Notes: generated by a model not told the origin, from the sequence alone. Positions 49,586-58,261 are shown, numbered from the stretch's first letter. The stretch is DNA of 64,000 bases from Amycolatopsis xylanica (GCF_900107045.1 NZ_FNON01000005.1:620001-684000); one strand, 5' to 3'. Numbers and translations are program-made.

Positions 49586-50521
49586 TCAGTGCGGCGGCCT
49601 CGGGCGTTTGGGCATGAGGTCGTAAAGGCCTTTGCGGGCGCCGTTGTCGTTGGCGTTGCGGGCGTGGGAGACCTGGGTGATGAAGTCCTCGAAGACGAAT
49701 TCCTCTTCGGCCGGGATCACCGCGGGCTGGGGGCGCTGGGCGTAATAGCCGTCGAGGGTTTCGGCGATCTCGCGGAAGGACACCGCCTGGATCGTCTCGG
49801 GGGCGTAGGTGGTCACCGGGACGCCATGCGCCGCGGCCTCGTTCATCACGACGCCGAGCGGGATGTGGGAGAGCATCGGGATGCCGAAGCCGTAGAGCTC
49901 CTGCAACGCGGCCGCCGCGTAGTGCGAGATCGGGCGGCGGTAGAGGCCGGGGACGATGCCGAAGTAGGCGATCGGGGGCCGGTTGACCGTCTGCTGGACG
50001 TAGTTGATCTGGTCGTTCAGCAGCCGCAGCGCGCGGATGCTGGTGCGGTCGGGCTGGACCGGGACCAGGATGCCGTGCGACGCGGCGAGCGCGTTGTTGG
50101 TCAGCACGTCGAGCGCGGGCGGGCAGTCGATGACGATGTGGTCGTAGTTCGCGAACTGGAGCACCCTGGCGAGCTGCCAGCCGGGGACGCGGAACTGGTC
50201 GAGCCTGCGGATGAGGTCGAACATGCCCGGCGAGGTCGGGATGACGTCGAAACAGCCGCCGCGGCCGACGTTGCTGCGGGGATGGGGCACGATCAGCTCT
50301 TCGACCGGGCCCTTCCAGATCTTGGTCAGCGCCTTCGCCAGGCTCGGGGCCTCGGCGGGCGCTTCGGCCAGGCCGAGCATCTCCGTGGTGGCGTGGCCCT
50401 GGGGGTCTAGGTCGATGAGCAGGACGCGCCGTCCGCGTTCGGCCAGCGCCGCCGCCGCGCCGACGCTGAGCGAGGTCTTGCCGACCCCGCCTTTCTGGTT
50501 GACCACCGAGGTGATCTGCAT
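49586..50521 (-). CDS. ParA/Soj-family ATPase
   Basis: A 311-residue MinD/ParA-type ATPase. The deviant Walker A is VVNQKGGVGKTSLSVG at residues 6-21, Walker A' is LLIDLDPQGHATTEM, and Walker B is HIVIDCPPALDVLTNNAL. No N-terminal helix-turn-helix is present, so it is a short ParA. There is no ParB gene or parS site in the window, so chromosome segregation cannot be assumed; orphan ParA proteins also position other cargo. ATG 50521 follows CAGGGAGCACG. It lies downstream of the thioesterase gene with a 52-base gap. Confidence 0.88.
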   Translation of the reverse strand: MQITSVVNQKGGVGKTSLSVGAAAALAERGRRVLLIDLDPQGHATTEMLGLAEAPAEAPSLAKALTKIWKGPVEELIVPHPRSNVGRGGCFDVIPTSPGMFDLIRRLDQFRVPGWQLARVLQFANYDHIVIDCPPALDVLTNNALAASHGILVPVQPDRTSIRALRLLNDQINYVQQTVNRPPIAYFGIVPGLYRRPISHYAAAALQELYGFGIPMLSHIPLGVVMNEAAAHGVPVTTYAPETIQAVSFREIAETLDGYYAQRPQPAVIPAEEEFVFEDFITQVSHARNANDNGARKGLYDLMPKRPRPPH

Positions 50522-50573
50522 TCTGGGCGTGCTCCCTGGTTCGTGGTTGGCGCGAAGGGTATTCGATCTACGC

Positions 50574-51359
50574 TCAGCCCGCACGGGTTCGGACCAACAG
50601 CGCCTGCGCCCCCGTGCCGACCTGCCCTGACAGGTCGTGCAGCGTACTGGTCGCCGTGCCGAGGCCGTGCGCGCCGACGGTGGTCCGCGCGTCGAGGCCC
50701 ACCCAGTCGCCCTCCGGGGCGCGGATCAGGTGCACCGTGAGGTCGGTGTTGATGAACCACCAGCGGCGCGGGTCGAGGAAGTTGGACACGCCGTTGCCGG
50801 AGTCGGCGAAGGTGAACAGCCGCTGCAGCGGGCTGATCTTCTCGCCGTCGACGAGCTGGACGCGCGGGCGGCCCCACACCGCGCACGCGCCCGGCTGGTC
50901 CGGACCACCGCGCACGGCACGCAGTTCCATCGCCTCGAGGTAGCCGCCGTGCCAGCCTTCCGGCCAGTGCGCCTCTGGCGCGTCTTCCGGCAGCGGCCGC
51001 AGTGGCTCGGCCAGGTTCGCGATGATCTCGGCGGTGTCCGAAGTGGAGATACGCCACGCCGACGCGCGCGCGACCGCGCGGCCGCCGTCGCGCAGCTCGG
51101 CCGAGAGCAGCTCGACCGACCGGCCAGGGCGGTCCAGACCAGCGCTGACGGTCAGCTCCGTCAGCGGCGCCGGGCCGAGGATCTCGACGGTCACCCGCGC
51201 GAGTTGCTTGCCCTGCCCGCCTTCGACGTTCTCCAGCGCGCGCACGAGCAGCGCCGACGGCGGCCCGAAGTGCTGGGCGTCGGGGGTCCACGGCCCGGCC
51301 GTGTGCGCGGTCGGCTGGAACCGGCCGTCGCCGACCGGCAGGAAGAACGCGTCGGCCAT
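50574..51359 (-). CDS. Acyl-CoA thioesterase (TesB-like double hotdog)
   Basis: A 261-residue protein with two hotdog-fold halves: residues ~25-125 (HFGPPSALLVRALENVEGGQ; RVTVEILGPAPLTELTVSAG) and ~150-255 (PLQRLFTFADSGNGVSNFL; WWFINTDLTVHLIRAPEG). This is the arrangement of TesB-like acyl-CoA thioesterases common in actinobacteria (DUF4442/thioesterase-like). The Asp in FINTDLTVHL matches the usual catalytic site. ATG 51359 overlaps the RecB-like gene stop by one base (TGATG), so they are translationally coupled although functionally unrelated. Confidence 0.85.
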   Translation of the reverse strand: MADAFFLPVGDGRFQPTAHTAGPWTPDAQHFGPPSALLVRALENVEGGQGKQLARVTVEILGPAPLTELTVSAGLDRPGRSVELLSAELRDGGRAVARASAWRISTSDTAEIIANLAEPLRPLPEDAPEAHWPEGWHGGYLEAMELRAVRGGPDQPGACAVWGRPRVQLVDGEKISPLQRLFTFADSGNGVSNFLDPRRWWFINTDLTVHLIRAPEGDWVGLDARTTVGAHGLGTATSTLHDLSGQVGTGAQALLVRTRAG

Positions 51360-52246
51360 CAGTCCGCCCTGTCTATCGGGGTCTCTTCGCCCGCGTCCGG
51401 CTCCGGCCAGCCCGGATACTCCGGCGGCGTGCCGCCGAACGACGGGCAGCGCGCCTGGTGATCGCACCAGCCGCACAGCTTGCTCGGGTTGGGCCGGAAG
51501 TCGCCGGTCTTGCCCGCCTTGAGGATGGCCTGCCAGATCGCCTCCAGCGTCCGCTCGAAGCGCAGCAGCTCCGCCTCGTCCGGCGTGTACGCCAGCGACT
51601 GCCCGTCCGTGAGGTACATCAGCTTGAGCTGGCGCGGCACGATCCCGCGCAGCCGCCACAGCACCACCGCGTAGAACTTCATCTGGAACAAGGCCTTCGC
51701 CTCGCCGATCTCCCGCGGCGCGGCGCCGGTCTTGTAGTCGACCACCCGCAGCTCACCGGTCGGCGCGACGTCCACACGGTCGACGTAGCCGCGCAGCAGC
51801 ACCCCGGAGCCCAGCTCGATCTCGACGTGCAGCTCGCACGCCTCCGGCTCGAACCGGGTCGGGTCCTCGAGGCCGAAGTAGCTGTCGATCAGCTTGAGCG
51901 CCGACTCCAGCCACTTGTCGACCTGCTCCGGCTTGTCGTCGGCGAACAGCTCGCTCCACTCGGGCCGCTCGGCCGACAGCTCCGCCCACGCCGGTTCGAG
52001 CAGCTCCTTCGCCCGCGCGGGCACCCGGTCGGGCATGGGTAGCGCGAACAGCTTCTCCAGCACCGAATGGACCAGCGTGCCGCGCAGCTGCGCCTTCGTC
52101 GGTATCTCGGGCAACCGGTCGACCGCGCGGAAGCGATACAGCAGCGGGCACTGCTTGAAGTCGCTGGCACGCGACGGCGACAGCGCCGGACGCCTGCGGG
52201 CGACCGGTTCCGCCGTCGGTTCACTCACCTCGGTGCTCTGCGACAT
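51359..52246 (-). CDS. RecB-family PD-(D/E)xK exonuclease with Fe-S cysteines
   Basis: A 295-residue Cas4/AddB-like nuclease. Nuclease motifs are LRGYVDRVDVAPTG and LRVVDYKTGAAP (Asp...Asp-Tyr-Lys), with the downstream QMKFYAVVLW. Cysteines at about 33 (SDFKQCPLLYRF) and a C-terminal cluster (LCGWCDHQARCPSF) suggest a 4Fe-4S cluster. It resembles Rv2119 of M. tuberculosis and is a conserved neighbour of trmI and arc. It is divergent from the site-2 protease gene. A role in DNA repair is likely but not demonstrated. Confidence 0.9.
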   Translation of the reverse strand: MSQSTEVSEPTAEPVARRRPALSPSRASDFKQCPLLYRFRAVDRLPEIPTKAQLRGTLVHSVLEKLFALPMPDRVPARAKELLEPAWAELSAERPEWSELFADDKPEQVDKWLESALKLIDSYFGLEDPTRFEPEACELHVEIELGSGVLLRGYVDRVDVAPTGELRVVDYKTGAAPREIGEAKALFQMKFYAVVLWRLRGIVPRQLKLMYLTDGQSLAYTPDEAELLRFERTLEAIWQAILKAGKTGDFRPNPSKLCGWCDHQARCPSFGGTPPEYPGWPEPDAGEETPIDRAD

Positions 52247-52355
52247 GCCGCGAGCGTATCCCGGCCTACCGACAGGTTCGGGGACCGCAACACCTCACCC
52301 GATCGCGCCCATCGAGATCACTCGACTCCTACACGGCGGCCCGTAGGCTTCTGCC

Positions 52356-53507
52356 GTGGCAGCCACCAGTCAGCACGGCGCGGGTTCGCATCGGCGATCC
52401 GCGCTGGACGGCGGGCTGCTCCTGTTCCGGGTCGACGGCGTCCCCGTGCTGCTGGCGCCCTCGTGGTGGCTCGGCTCGCTGGTCGTCGTCGTGCTCTACG
52501 CGCCGCTGGTCGGCAGGCTGCTGCCCGGCGCGTCGATGGCGACGTCGTGGCTGCTCTCGGCGGCCTTCGCGATCCTGCTCGGGCTTTCGGTACTGGCACA
52601 CGAGCTTGGCCACTGCCTCGTCGCGCTGCGGCTCGGCATCCCGGTCCGGCGGCTGCGGTTGTTCCTGCTCGGCGGCGTCTCGGAAGTCGCGCGCACGCCG
52701 CGCAAACCGGGCCAGGAGGGATTGGTCGCCGCGGCCGGTCCGATCGTCTCGCTCGCGCTCGGCGCGTTCTGCGCGGTGCTCATGCTGGCCGTCCCGTCCG
52801 GCGGCTCGGCGTGGCTGCTGGTCGCCGAATGCGCGGTCGCGAACTTCGCGGTCGGCGTGTTCAACCTGCTGCCCGGGCTGCCGCTCGATGGCGGCCGGAT
52901 GCTGCGCGCCGGCGTCTGGGCGATCACCGGCAAACGCGCGAAGGGCACCCGGGCCGCGGTCGTGGGCGGCGGGCTGGTCGCGTTCGGGCTGATGGTCTGG
53001 GCGCTGTGGGGGCTCGCCGCGGGCAGCGAAGACCGCTGGCTGCGGCTCGGCGTGTGTGTCGTCACAGCGTGGTTCGTCGCGATGGGCGCGAGCGGTGAGC
53101 TCGCCGCCGAAAGCAGGCGCAGCTGGCCGGAAGGCCTCACGCTCGCCCAGCTGATCCGGCCCGTGCTCCAGCTGCCGGCGGAAAGCCCGGTCGCGGACGC
53201 GCTCGCCGCGTCGGCGGGGCGGGGTGTCGTGCTGGTGCGCGCGGACGGTGTCGCGGCCGGGTTGCTCGACGAAACGGCCGCTCAGCGGCTCGCGTCGGAA
53301 AGCCCGCTCTCGCCTGCCGAACTCGCGGCGGAGCCGATCCGCGCCGAGACGGTGCTGCTCGCGTCCGAGCCAGGCGAGGAGATCGCCGAGCGGGTGCGGG
53401 AAACCCCGGCCTGGCAGTTCCTGGTGGTCGACGACGAGGGCAGGCCCGCCGGTGTCCTGCGCCGCGAGGACCTGCGTGCCGCGATGTCGGGGCACTTGCC
53501 CGGCTGA
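52356..53507 (+). CDS. Site-2 protease family (M50) membrane metalloprotease
   Basis: A 383-residue protein with about six transmembrane helices. The zinc motif is HELGH (near residue 81-85), and the third ligand is in NLLPGLPLDGGR near residue 170-180. A C-terminal cytosolic part (about 260-383) resembles a CBS pair (LTLAQLIRPVLQLPAESPVA; WQFLVVDDEGRPAGVLRRED). This matches the Rip3-like class that cleaves membrane-embedded substrates such as anti-sigma factors. GTG 52356 has TAGGCT 6 bases upstream, so it is probably leaderless. It stands between the RecB-like nuclease and trmI. Confidence 0.92.
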   Translation: MAATSQHGAGSHRRSALDGGLLLFRVDGVPVLLAPSWWLGSLVVVVLYAPLVGRLLPGASMATSWLLSAAFAILLGLSVLAHELGHCLVALRLGIPVRRLRLFLLGGVSEVARTPRKPGQEGLVAAAGPIVSLALGAFCAVLMLAVPSGGSAWLLVAECAVANFAVGVFNLLPGLPLDGGRMLRAGVWAITGKRAKGTRAAVVGGGLVAFGLMVWALWGLAAGSEDRWLRLGVCVVTAWFVAMGASGELAAESRRSWPEGLTLAQLIRPVLQLPAESPVADALAASAGRGVVLVRADGVAAGLLDETAAQRLASESPLSPAELAAEPIRAETVLLASEPGEEIAERVRETPAWQFLVVDDEGRPAGVLRREDLRAAMSGHLPG

Positions 53508-53557
53508 CTTGCCGACCTGCGACGATCAGGCGTCACGTTTCGTCGTTGGAGGTTCGA

Positions 53558-54388
53558 GTGTCGGTCAGTGGACCGTTTCAGGTGGGGGACCGGGTTCAGT
53601 TGACGGACCCGAAGGGGCGGCACTACACGATGGTGCTCGAACCCGGCGCGGAGTTCCACACCCACCGTGGCGCGCTGCTGCACGACGAGGTCATCGGGTT
53701 GCCGGAAGGGTCGATCGTGGTCTCCGGCGGCGGCACGTCGTACCTGGCGCTGCGCCCGCTGCTGCCCGACTACGTGCTGTCGATGCCGCGCGGCGCGCAG
53801 GTCATCTACCCGAAGGACGCCGCGCAGATCGTCATGTGGGGCGACATCTTCCCCGGCGCGCGCGTGCTCGAAGCCGGTGCCGGCTCAGGCGCGCTGACCT
53901 GCTCGCTGCTGCGCGCGGTCGGGCCGACCGGGACCGTCCAGTCGTACGAGATCCGCGACGACCACGCCGAGCACGCGGAGCGCAACGTCAAGCGGTTCTT
54001 CGGCAGCAAGCCGGACAACTGGTCGCTGACGGTCGACGACCTGTCGTCGCACGAGGGCCAGGTCGACCGGGTCGTGCTGGACATGCTCGCGCCGTGGGAC
54101 CAGCTGCCGACCGTGGCGAAGAACCTGGTGCCTGGCGGTGTGCTGACCGTCTACGTCGCGACGGTGACCCAGCTTTCGCGGATCACCGAGGCATTGCGTG
54201 AGCAGCAGTGCTGGACCGAGCCGGACTCGTGGGAGACGCTCATGCGGCCGTGGCACGTCGTCGGCCTCGCCGTGCGCCCGGATCACCGGATGGTCGCGCA
54301 CACCGCGTTCCTGCTCACCGCGCGCCGCCTCGCCGACGGTGTCGTCTCGCCGCGCGTGCAGCGCCGTCCCGCCAAGGGCGTGTCCTAG
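53558..54388 (+). CDS. trmI: tRNA (adenine-58-N1)-methyltransferase
   Basis: A 276-residue SAM-dependent enzyme that makes m1A58 in the T-loop of tRNA. The N-terminal beta domain (GDRVQLTDPKGRHYTMVLEP) is followed by the Rossmann methyltransferase with motif I VLEAGAGSGALT near residue 100-112, an acidic motif (YEIRDDHAEHAERNV) and VVLDMLAPWDQLP. GTG 53558 lies after TTGGAGGTTCGA, a good RBS. Homologous to Rv2118c, it keeps its usual place upstream of the proteasomal ATPase. Confidence 0.95.
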   Translation: MSVSGPFQVGDRVQLTDPKGRHYTMVLEPGAEFHTHRGALLHDEVIGLPEGSIVVSGGGTSYLALRPLLPDYVLSMPRGAQVIYPKDAAQIVMWGDIFPGARVLEAGAGSGALTCSLLRAVGPTGTVQSYEIRDDHAEHAERNVKRFFGSKPDNWSLTVDDLSSHEGQVDRVVLDMLAPWDQLPTVAKNLVPGGVLTVYVATVTQLSRITEALREQQCWTEPDSWETLMRPWHVVGLAVRPDHRMVAHTAFLLTARRLADGVVSPRVQRRPAKGVS

Positions 54389-54882
54389 CCGGGAATGCAC
54401 CACCGATCCGCTTTTTTGCGGATCGGGAAGTCGGTGTCCTTTTTGCCGCCCTTGGGGCTTTCCACGTGGATGGTGATGGTCGCGCGTTCCCCCGCGACCT
54501 TCACCGGCTGCACCATGGTCGCGGTGACGGTGCCCGCGGCGTCCCATTTGTCCTGAAGTTGTTGCATCGCAGCGGGACTCTGGGGTTCGCAGGCGAGTTT
54601 GCCGAACGCCGCCGAGTCGCCTTGGGTGATGGCGGCGGCGATCGCCTGCCCGGTCGCGACGAGCTCGCTCTCGACCAGCGACGGGCTGGTCAGCGTCGAC
54701 GTGGGCACCGGGCGTGGCGGCGGTGGCGCCGCCGGCGCCGGTTCCGGCTCGCGGGGGCCGATCAGCAGCAGGCCGGCGACGACACCGGCCACGACGACAC
54801 CGAGCAGGACGAGCCCCGCGTAGAGGCCCTTCCTGCCCGGTGACGGGGCTGGGCTCAGCTGTCCGCCAGGCCGTTGTAGCAC
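54385..54882 (-). CDS. Membrane-anchored protein of unknown function
   Basis: A 165-residue protein: short cytosolic start, one transmembrane helix (LYAGLVLLGVVVAGVVAGLL), a Pro-rich linker (EPEPAPAAPPPPRPVPTST), then an extracytoplasmic NTF2-like/DUF4878-like domain (VATGQAIAAAITQGDSAAFG...TITIHVESPKGG...RWCIPG). GTG 54882 overlaps the end of the upstream gene by 28 bases, and other starts are possible. Its architecture repeats that of the upstream gene, so the two are likely distant paralogues acting at the envelope. It converges on trmI with a 4-base overlap. Confidence 0.72.
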   Translation of the reverse strand: MLQRPGGQLSPAPSPGRKGLYAGLVLLGVVVAGVVAGLLLIGPREPEPAPAAPPPPRPVPTSTLTSPSLVESELVATGQAIAAAITQGDSAAFGKLACEPQSPAAMQQLQDKWDAAGTVTATMVQPVKVAGERATITIHVESPKGGKKDTDFPIRKKADRWCIPG

Positions 54883-55730
54883 CAGAGTCCGGCTTCCTTC
54901 TTCAGCTTGATCACGCCGTTGCGGGACTTGCCGTCGAAGCTCGCCTTGATCGGCGCTTTCGCGGAGTCGCCGGTCTCCACCGGCGCGCCGGTGGACTCGG
55001 CCTGCGCGGTCGGGTTCACCGGGAGGTCGTCCTTCTGGTTCGCGCTGCGGCACGCCGCGCTGCCCAGCGCCTTGCCGTCGTGCGCGTTGATGGCGGCGAC
55101 GACACCGTCGGCCATCTCCTGCGCGCTCGGCTTGCCGCCGGGTGCCGGGCCCGCGGAGCCGGTCGGCTTCGAGCCGCTGGTGGCGGACGGCGATCCGGTC
55201 GCGGACGGCTTCTTCGAGCTGGAGTTGCCACCGGGGCCGGGAGCAGGCGAGGACGGGCCGGGCGTCTGGCTGGTGGCGACGTCGTTGGTCTTGCCGTCGT
55301 CGTTGTTCAGCCAGATGATCAGGCCCGCCGCGCCGCCGATGACGACGACCGCGGCGATGGCGAGCCCGACGATCAGGCCGGTCTTCTTCTTCGGCGGCTC
55401 GGGGTCGGTACCGAAACCACCCGGATAGCCGCCCGGCTGCTGGCCCCACTGGTCGCCGCCCTGCGGGAACTGCTGGGTGCCGCCGGGGTAACCACCCTGC
55501 TGGCCCCATTGCGGCTGTTCCTGGCCCCACTGGGGCTGCTGCGCGGGCTGTTGCTGCTGGCCCCACTGGTCGCCCTGCTGGCCCCATTGCTGCTGCTGGG
55601 GCGGCTGGGCGGGCGGGTAGCCGCCCTGCTGCGGCTGCTGGCCGCTCGGGGGGTAGCCGCCACCAGGCTGCTGCCCGTACGGTCCCGGCTGCTGCCCGTA
55701 CGGACCTGGCTGCTGCGGCGGGTAGGTCAT
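54855..55730 (-). CDS. Pro/Gln/Gly-rich membrane-anchored protein
   Basis: A 291-residue protein. The first ~125 residues are low complexity, rich in Gln-Gln-Pro, Trp-Gly-Gln and Gly-Tyr-Pro repeats (QWGQQGDQWGQQ pattern). Then come PPKKKTG, one transmembrane helix (LIVGLAIAAVVVIGGAAGLI), a Ser/Pro/Gly-rich linker, and an extracytoplasmic domain with two cysteines (GSAACRSANQ and GLWCYNGLAD). The disordered cytosolic tail is typical of actinobacterial envelope proteins and could drive condensation. ATG 55730 follows CAGGGAGCTTTTG. No specific function is known. Confidence 0.8.
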   Translation of the reverse strand: MTYPPQQPGPYGQQPGPYGQQPGGGYPPSGQQPQQGGYPPAQPPQQQQWGQQGDQWGQQQQPAQQPQWGQEQPQWGQQGGYPGGTQQFPQGGDQWGQQPGGYPGGFGTDPEPPKKKTGLIVGLAIAAVVVIGGAAGLIIWLNNDDGKTNDVATSQTPGPSSPAPGPGGNSSSKKPSATGSPSATSGSKPTGSAGPAPGGKPSAQEMADGVVAAINAHDGKALGSAACRSANQKDDLPVNPTAQAESTGAPVETGDSAKAPIKASFDGKSRNGVIKLKKEAGLWCYNGLADS

Positions 55731-56131
55731 CAAAAGCTCCCTGACTGCTGGCGTGAAACACCTGGTCGGCCCCAAGCGGAACGTGGCCCGATGCTAACCA
55801 CGGGCGCGCTCGCCCGCGCGGTTAGGTGCCACTGGTGCTGGGTATCACTGCTGCGACGCGCAGGGCGGCACGTCGGTTCCCGCACCGGCGGCGGAGTGTT
55901 CCGGTGGCCGGGTCCCGGCTGACGATCTCGCGAATCGTGCGCAATCTCGTCGCACGGACGGTAGTGATCGGAGGTGTTCTTCGTGCACCGTATTGGACTC
56001 TTGTGCTTGGGAAATCTCCGTGCTGTTGCAAGGTCGAAAGGGCGACGCGCCGATCCTGTGATGCGGAAAGGACTTTTATTGTCGGTGATCGCCGGTACCG
56101 TGGACTGAAAAGCACTCCGAGGAGGTGCCCG
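55731..56131. other. Upstream region of the proteasomal ATPase gene
   Basis: About 400 bases between divergent genes with no credible coding region. It should hold the promoters of both neighbours; 56076-56104 contains TTGT and TACCGT elements with poor spacing, so I do not name a promoter. Confidence 0.4.
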
Positions 56132-57943
56132 ATGCACCATGACCTTCCCGGAGGTCGGCATGAAGATGCCGACCCTTCAGAAACGACTGGAGCTGGAATC
56201 ACGTCGGACGAACAAGCGCGGCAGGTCCGTTTCCTCGAGGAGGAAGTGGCGCTGCTGCGTCGTAAGCTGACGGACTCGCCGAGGCAGAACCGCGTTCTCG
56301 AGCAGCGACTCGCCGAGGCGTCGGAACGTGTGAGCCAACTCACTGAGCGCAACACCAAGCTGGTCGAGACCCTCCGTGAGGCTCGAGGCCAGTTGCTCGC
56401 TCTCCGTGAGGAGGTGGACCGGCTCGCCCAGCCACCGAGTGGTTACGGCGTTTTCGTGGAAGCGTTCGAGGATGGCACGGTCGACGTGTTCACCGCCGGG
56501 CGCAGGATGCGGGTGTCGGTCTCACCCGCGGTCGAGGTCGAGTCACTGCAGCGTGGTCAGGCACTGCGTCTCAACGAGGCGCTGACCGTGGTGGAGGGCG
56601 GCGGCTTCGAGCGCACCGGCGAGGTGTGCGCGCTGCGCGAGGTGCTCGCCCCGGAGCAGGACGGCGGTCCCTACCGCGGTCTTGTCGTCGGGCACGCCGA
56701 CGAAGAGCGTGTGGTCTTCCTGTCCGATCCACTGGCGGATCAGCCCCTCAAGCCGGGCGACTCGCTGCTGGTCGACTCGAAGGCGGGCTACGCCTATGAG
56801 CGGGTGCCCAAGGCCGAGGTCGAGGACCTCGTGCTCGAAGAGGTCCCCGACGTCCAGTACGAGGACATCGGTGGCCTGAGCAGGCAGATCGAGCAGATCC
56901 GCGACGCGGTGGAGCTGCCGTTCCTGCACGCCGACCTCTACCTGGAGTACCAGCTGCGGCCGCCGAAGGGCGTGCTGCTCTACGGTCCTCCCGGCTGCGG
57001 TAAGACCCTCATCGCCAAGGCCGTCGCCAACTCGCTGGCGAAGAAGGTCGCGGCGGCGAGGGGGGAGACCGGCAGCGCCGCGGAGGCGAAGTCGTACTTC
57101 CTCAACATCAAGGGTCCCGAGCTGCTCAACAAGTTCGTCGGCGAGACCGAGCGGCACATCCGCCTGATCTTCCAGCGGGCGCGGGAGAAGGCGTCCGAAG
57201 GGACGCCGGTGATCGTGTTCTTCGACGAGATGGACTCGATCTTCCGCACCCGGGGCAGCGGCGTGTCGTCCGATGTCGAGACGACGATCGTGCCGCAGCT
57301 GCTCTCGGAGATCGACGGTGTGGAGGGGCTGGAGAACGTCATCGTCATCGGCGCCTCCAACCGCGAGGACATGATCGACCCGGCGATCCTGCGGCCGGGC
57401 AGGCTCGACGTCAAGATCAAGATCGAGCGTCCCGACGCCGAAGGCGCCAAGGACATCTTCTCCAAGTACCTGCTCACCGGGTTGCCCATCCATCAAGACG
57501 ATCTGGCCGAGTTCGGTGGCGACACCAAGGCCACGATCGACGCGATGATCCAGCACACCGTCGAGCGGATGTACGAGGAGACCGACGAGAACCGGTTCCT
57601 CGAGGTCACCTACGCCAACGGTGACAAGGAAGTCCTGTACTTCCGCGACTTCAACTCGGGCGCGATGATCCAGAACATCGTGGACCGGGCGAAGAAGTCG
57701 GCGATCAAGTCCGTGCTGGAGACCAACCAGCCCGGCCTGCGCGTGCAGCACCTGCTGGACGCGATCGTCGACGAGTTCGCGGAGAACGAGGACCTGCCCA
57801 ACACCACCAACCCGGACGACTGGGCCCGTATCTCCGGCAAGAAGGGCGAGCGGATCGTCTACATCCGCACGCTCGTCACCGGCAAGAACACGGACTCCGG
57901 CCGGGCGATCGACACGGCCACGAACACCGGCCAGTACCTGTAA
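56132..57943 (+). CDS. arc: Proteasome-associated AAA ATPase (ARC/Mpa)
   Basis: A 603-residue ring ATPase that unfolds pupylated proteins and feeds them to the 20S proteasome. An N-terminal coiled coil (about 28-95; RFLEEEVALLRRKLTD) binds Pup, OB folds lie around 95-235, and the AAA core has Walker A GPPGCGKT near 283, Walker B VFFDEMDS near 362 and second-region ILRPGRLD. The C-terminus GQYL carries the penultimate Tyr needed to dock on the proteasome. ATG 56132 follows CCGAGGAGGTGCCC. dop lies about 5 kb downstream; pup and prcBA should follow beyond the window. Confidence 0.97.
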   Translation: MHHDLPGGRHEDADPSETTGAGITSDEQARQVRFLEEEVALLRRKLTDSPRQNRVLEQRLAEASERVSQLTERNTKLVETLREARGQLLALREEVDRLAQPPSGYGVFVEAFEDGTVDVFTAGRRMRVSVSPAVEVESLQRGQALRLNEALTVVEGGGFERTGEVCALREVLAPEQDGGPYRGLVVGHADEERVVFLSDPLADQPLKPGDSLLVDSKAGYAYERVPKAEVEDLVLEEVPDVQYEDIGGLSRQIEQIRDAVELPFLHADLYLEYQLRPPKGVLLYGPPGCGKTLIAKAVANSLAKKVAAARGETGSAAEAKSYFLNIKGPELLNKFVGETERHIRLIFQRAREKASEGTPVIVFFDEMDSIFRTRGSGVSSDVETTIVPQLLSEIDGVEGLENVIVIGASNREDMIDPAILRPGRLDVKIKIERPDAEGAKDIFSKYLLTGLPIHQDDLAEFGGDTKATIDAMIQHTVERMYEETDENRFLEVTYANGDKEVLYFRDFNSGAMIQNIVDRAKKSAIKSVLETNQPGLRVQHLLDAIVDEFAENEDLPNTTNPDDWARISGKKGERIVYIRTLVTGKNTDSGRAIDTATNTGQYL

Positions 57944-57953
57944 GACCCCGTAC

Positions 57954-57996
57954 GAACGCCCCGTTCACAACGTTCAGCGTTGTGAACGGGGCGTTC
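57954..57996 (+). terminator. Perfect hairpin after arc
   Basis: Arms GAACGCCCCGTTCACAACG (57954-57972) and CGTTGTGAACGGGGCGTTC (57978-57996), loop TTCAG, 11 bases after the arc stop codon. Confidence 0.8.
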
Positions 57997-58025
57997 ATTA
58001 CGTCTAGGGCGCGGCTTGGACACCG

Positions 58026-58070
58026 CAAGGGCGGCCCTTGTCACGCTAGAGGTGACAAGGGCCGCCCTTG
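58026..58070. repeat. Perfect GC-rich hairpin
   Basis: Arms CAAGGGCGGCCCTTGTCAC (58026-58044) and GTGACAAGGGCCGCCCTTG (58052-58070). Each arm contains its own smaller palindrome, so a cruciform or double-hairpin RNA is possible. Confidence 0.75.
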
Positions 58071-58140
58071 TTTCCCTGCCGAACCCGACGAAAGGGACTC
58101 TGGCAGACATGTAGTCGGTGACCCGGCGCGTGCCCGGCGG

Positions 58141-58186
58141 GTCGTGAGTGATGCGGCCGGTTAGAACCGGTCTAAACACTCACGAC
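58141..58186. repeat. Family-A hairpin copy
   Basis: GTCGTGAGTG and CACTCACGAC form the outer stem; CCGGTT and AACCGG form the inner stem, with an unpaired middle. It belongs to the same family as those at 22476, 49537 and 58355. Confidence 0.75.
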
Positions 58187-58212
58187 CCTGTCTTGGGCGA
58201 AACGCCTGGGCG

Positions 58213-58261
58213 CGCGAGACCCGAGTTTGGGCCATCCAATGGCCCAAACTCGGGTCTCGCG
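58213..58261. repeat. Dispersed hairpin, family B copy 2
   Basis: Perfect 23-base arms (58213-58235 and 58239-58261) around CCA, core GGCCATCCAATGGCC, followed by GAAGG as in the copy at 11804. Confidence 0.8.

Noticed and set aside
49586..50521. ParA as evidence of a plasmid or chromosome origin
   Set aside because: No parB, parS-like palindrome or replication gene is nearby; orphan ParA proteins are common.
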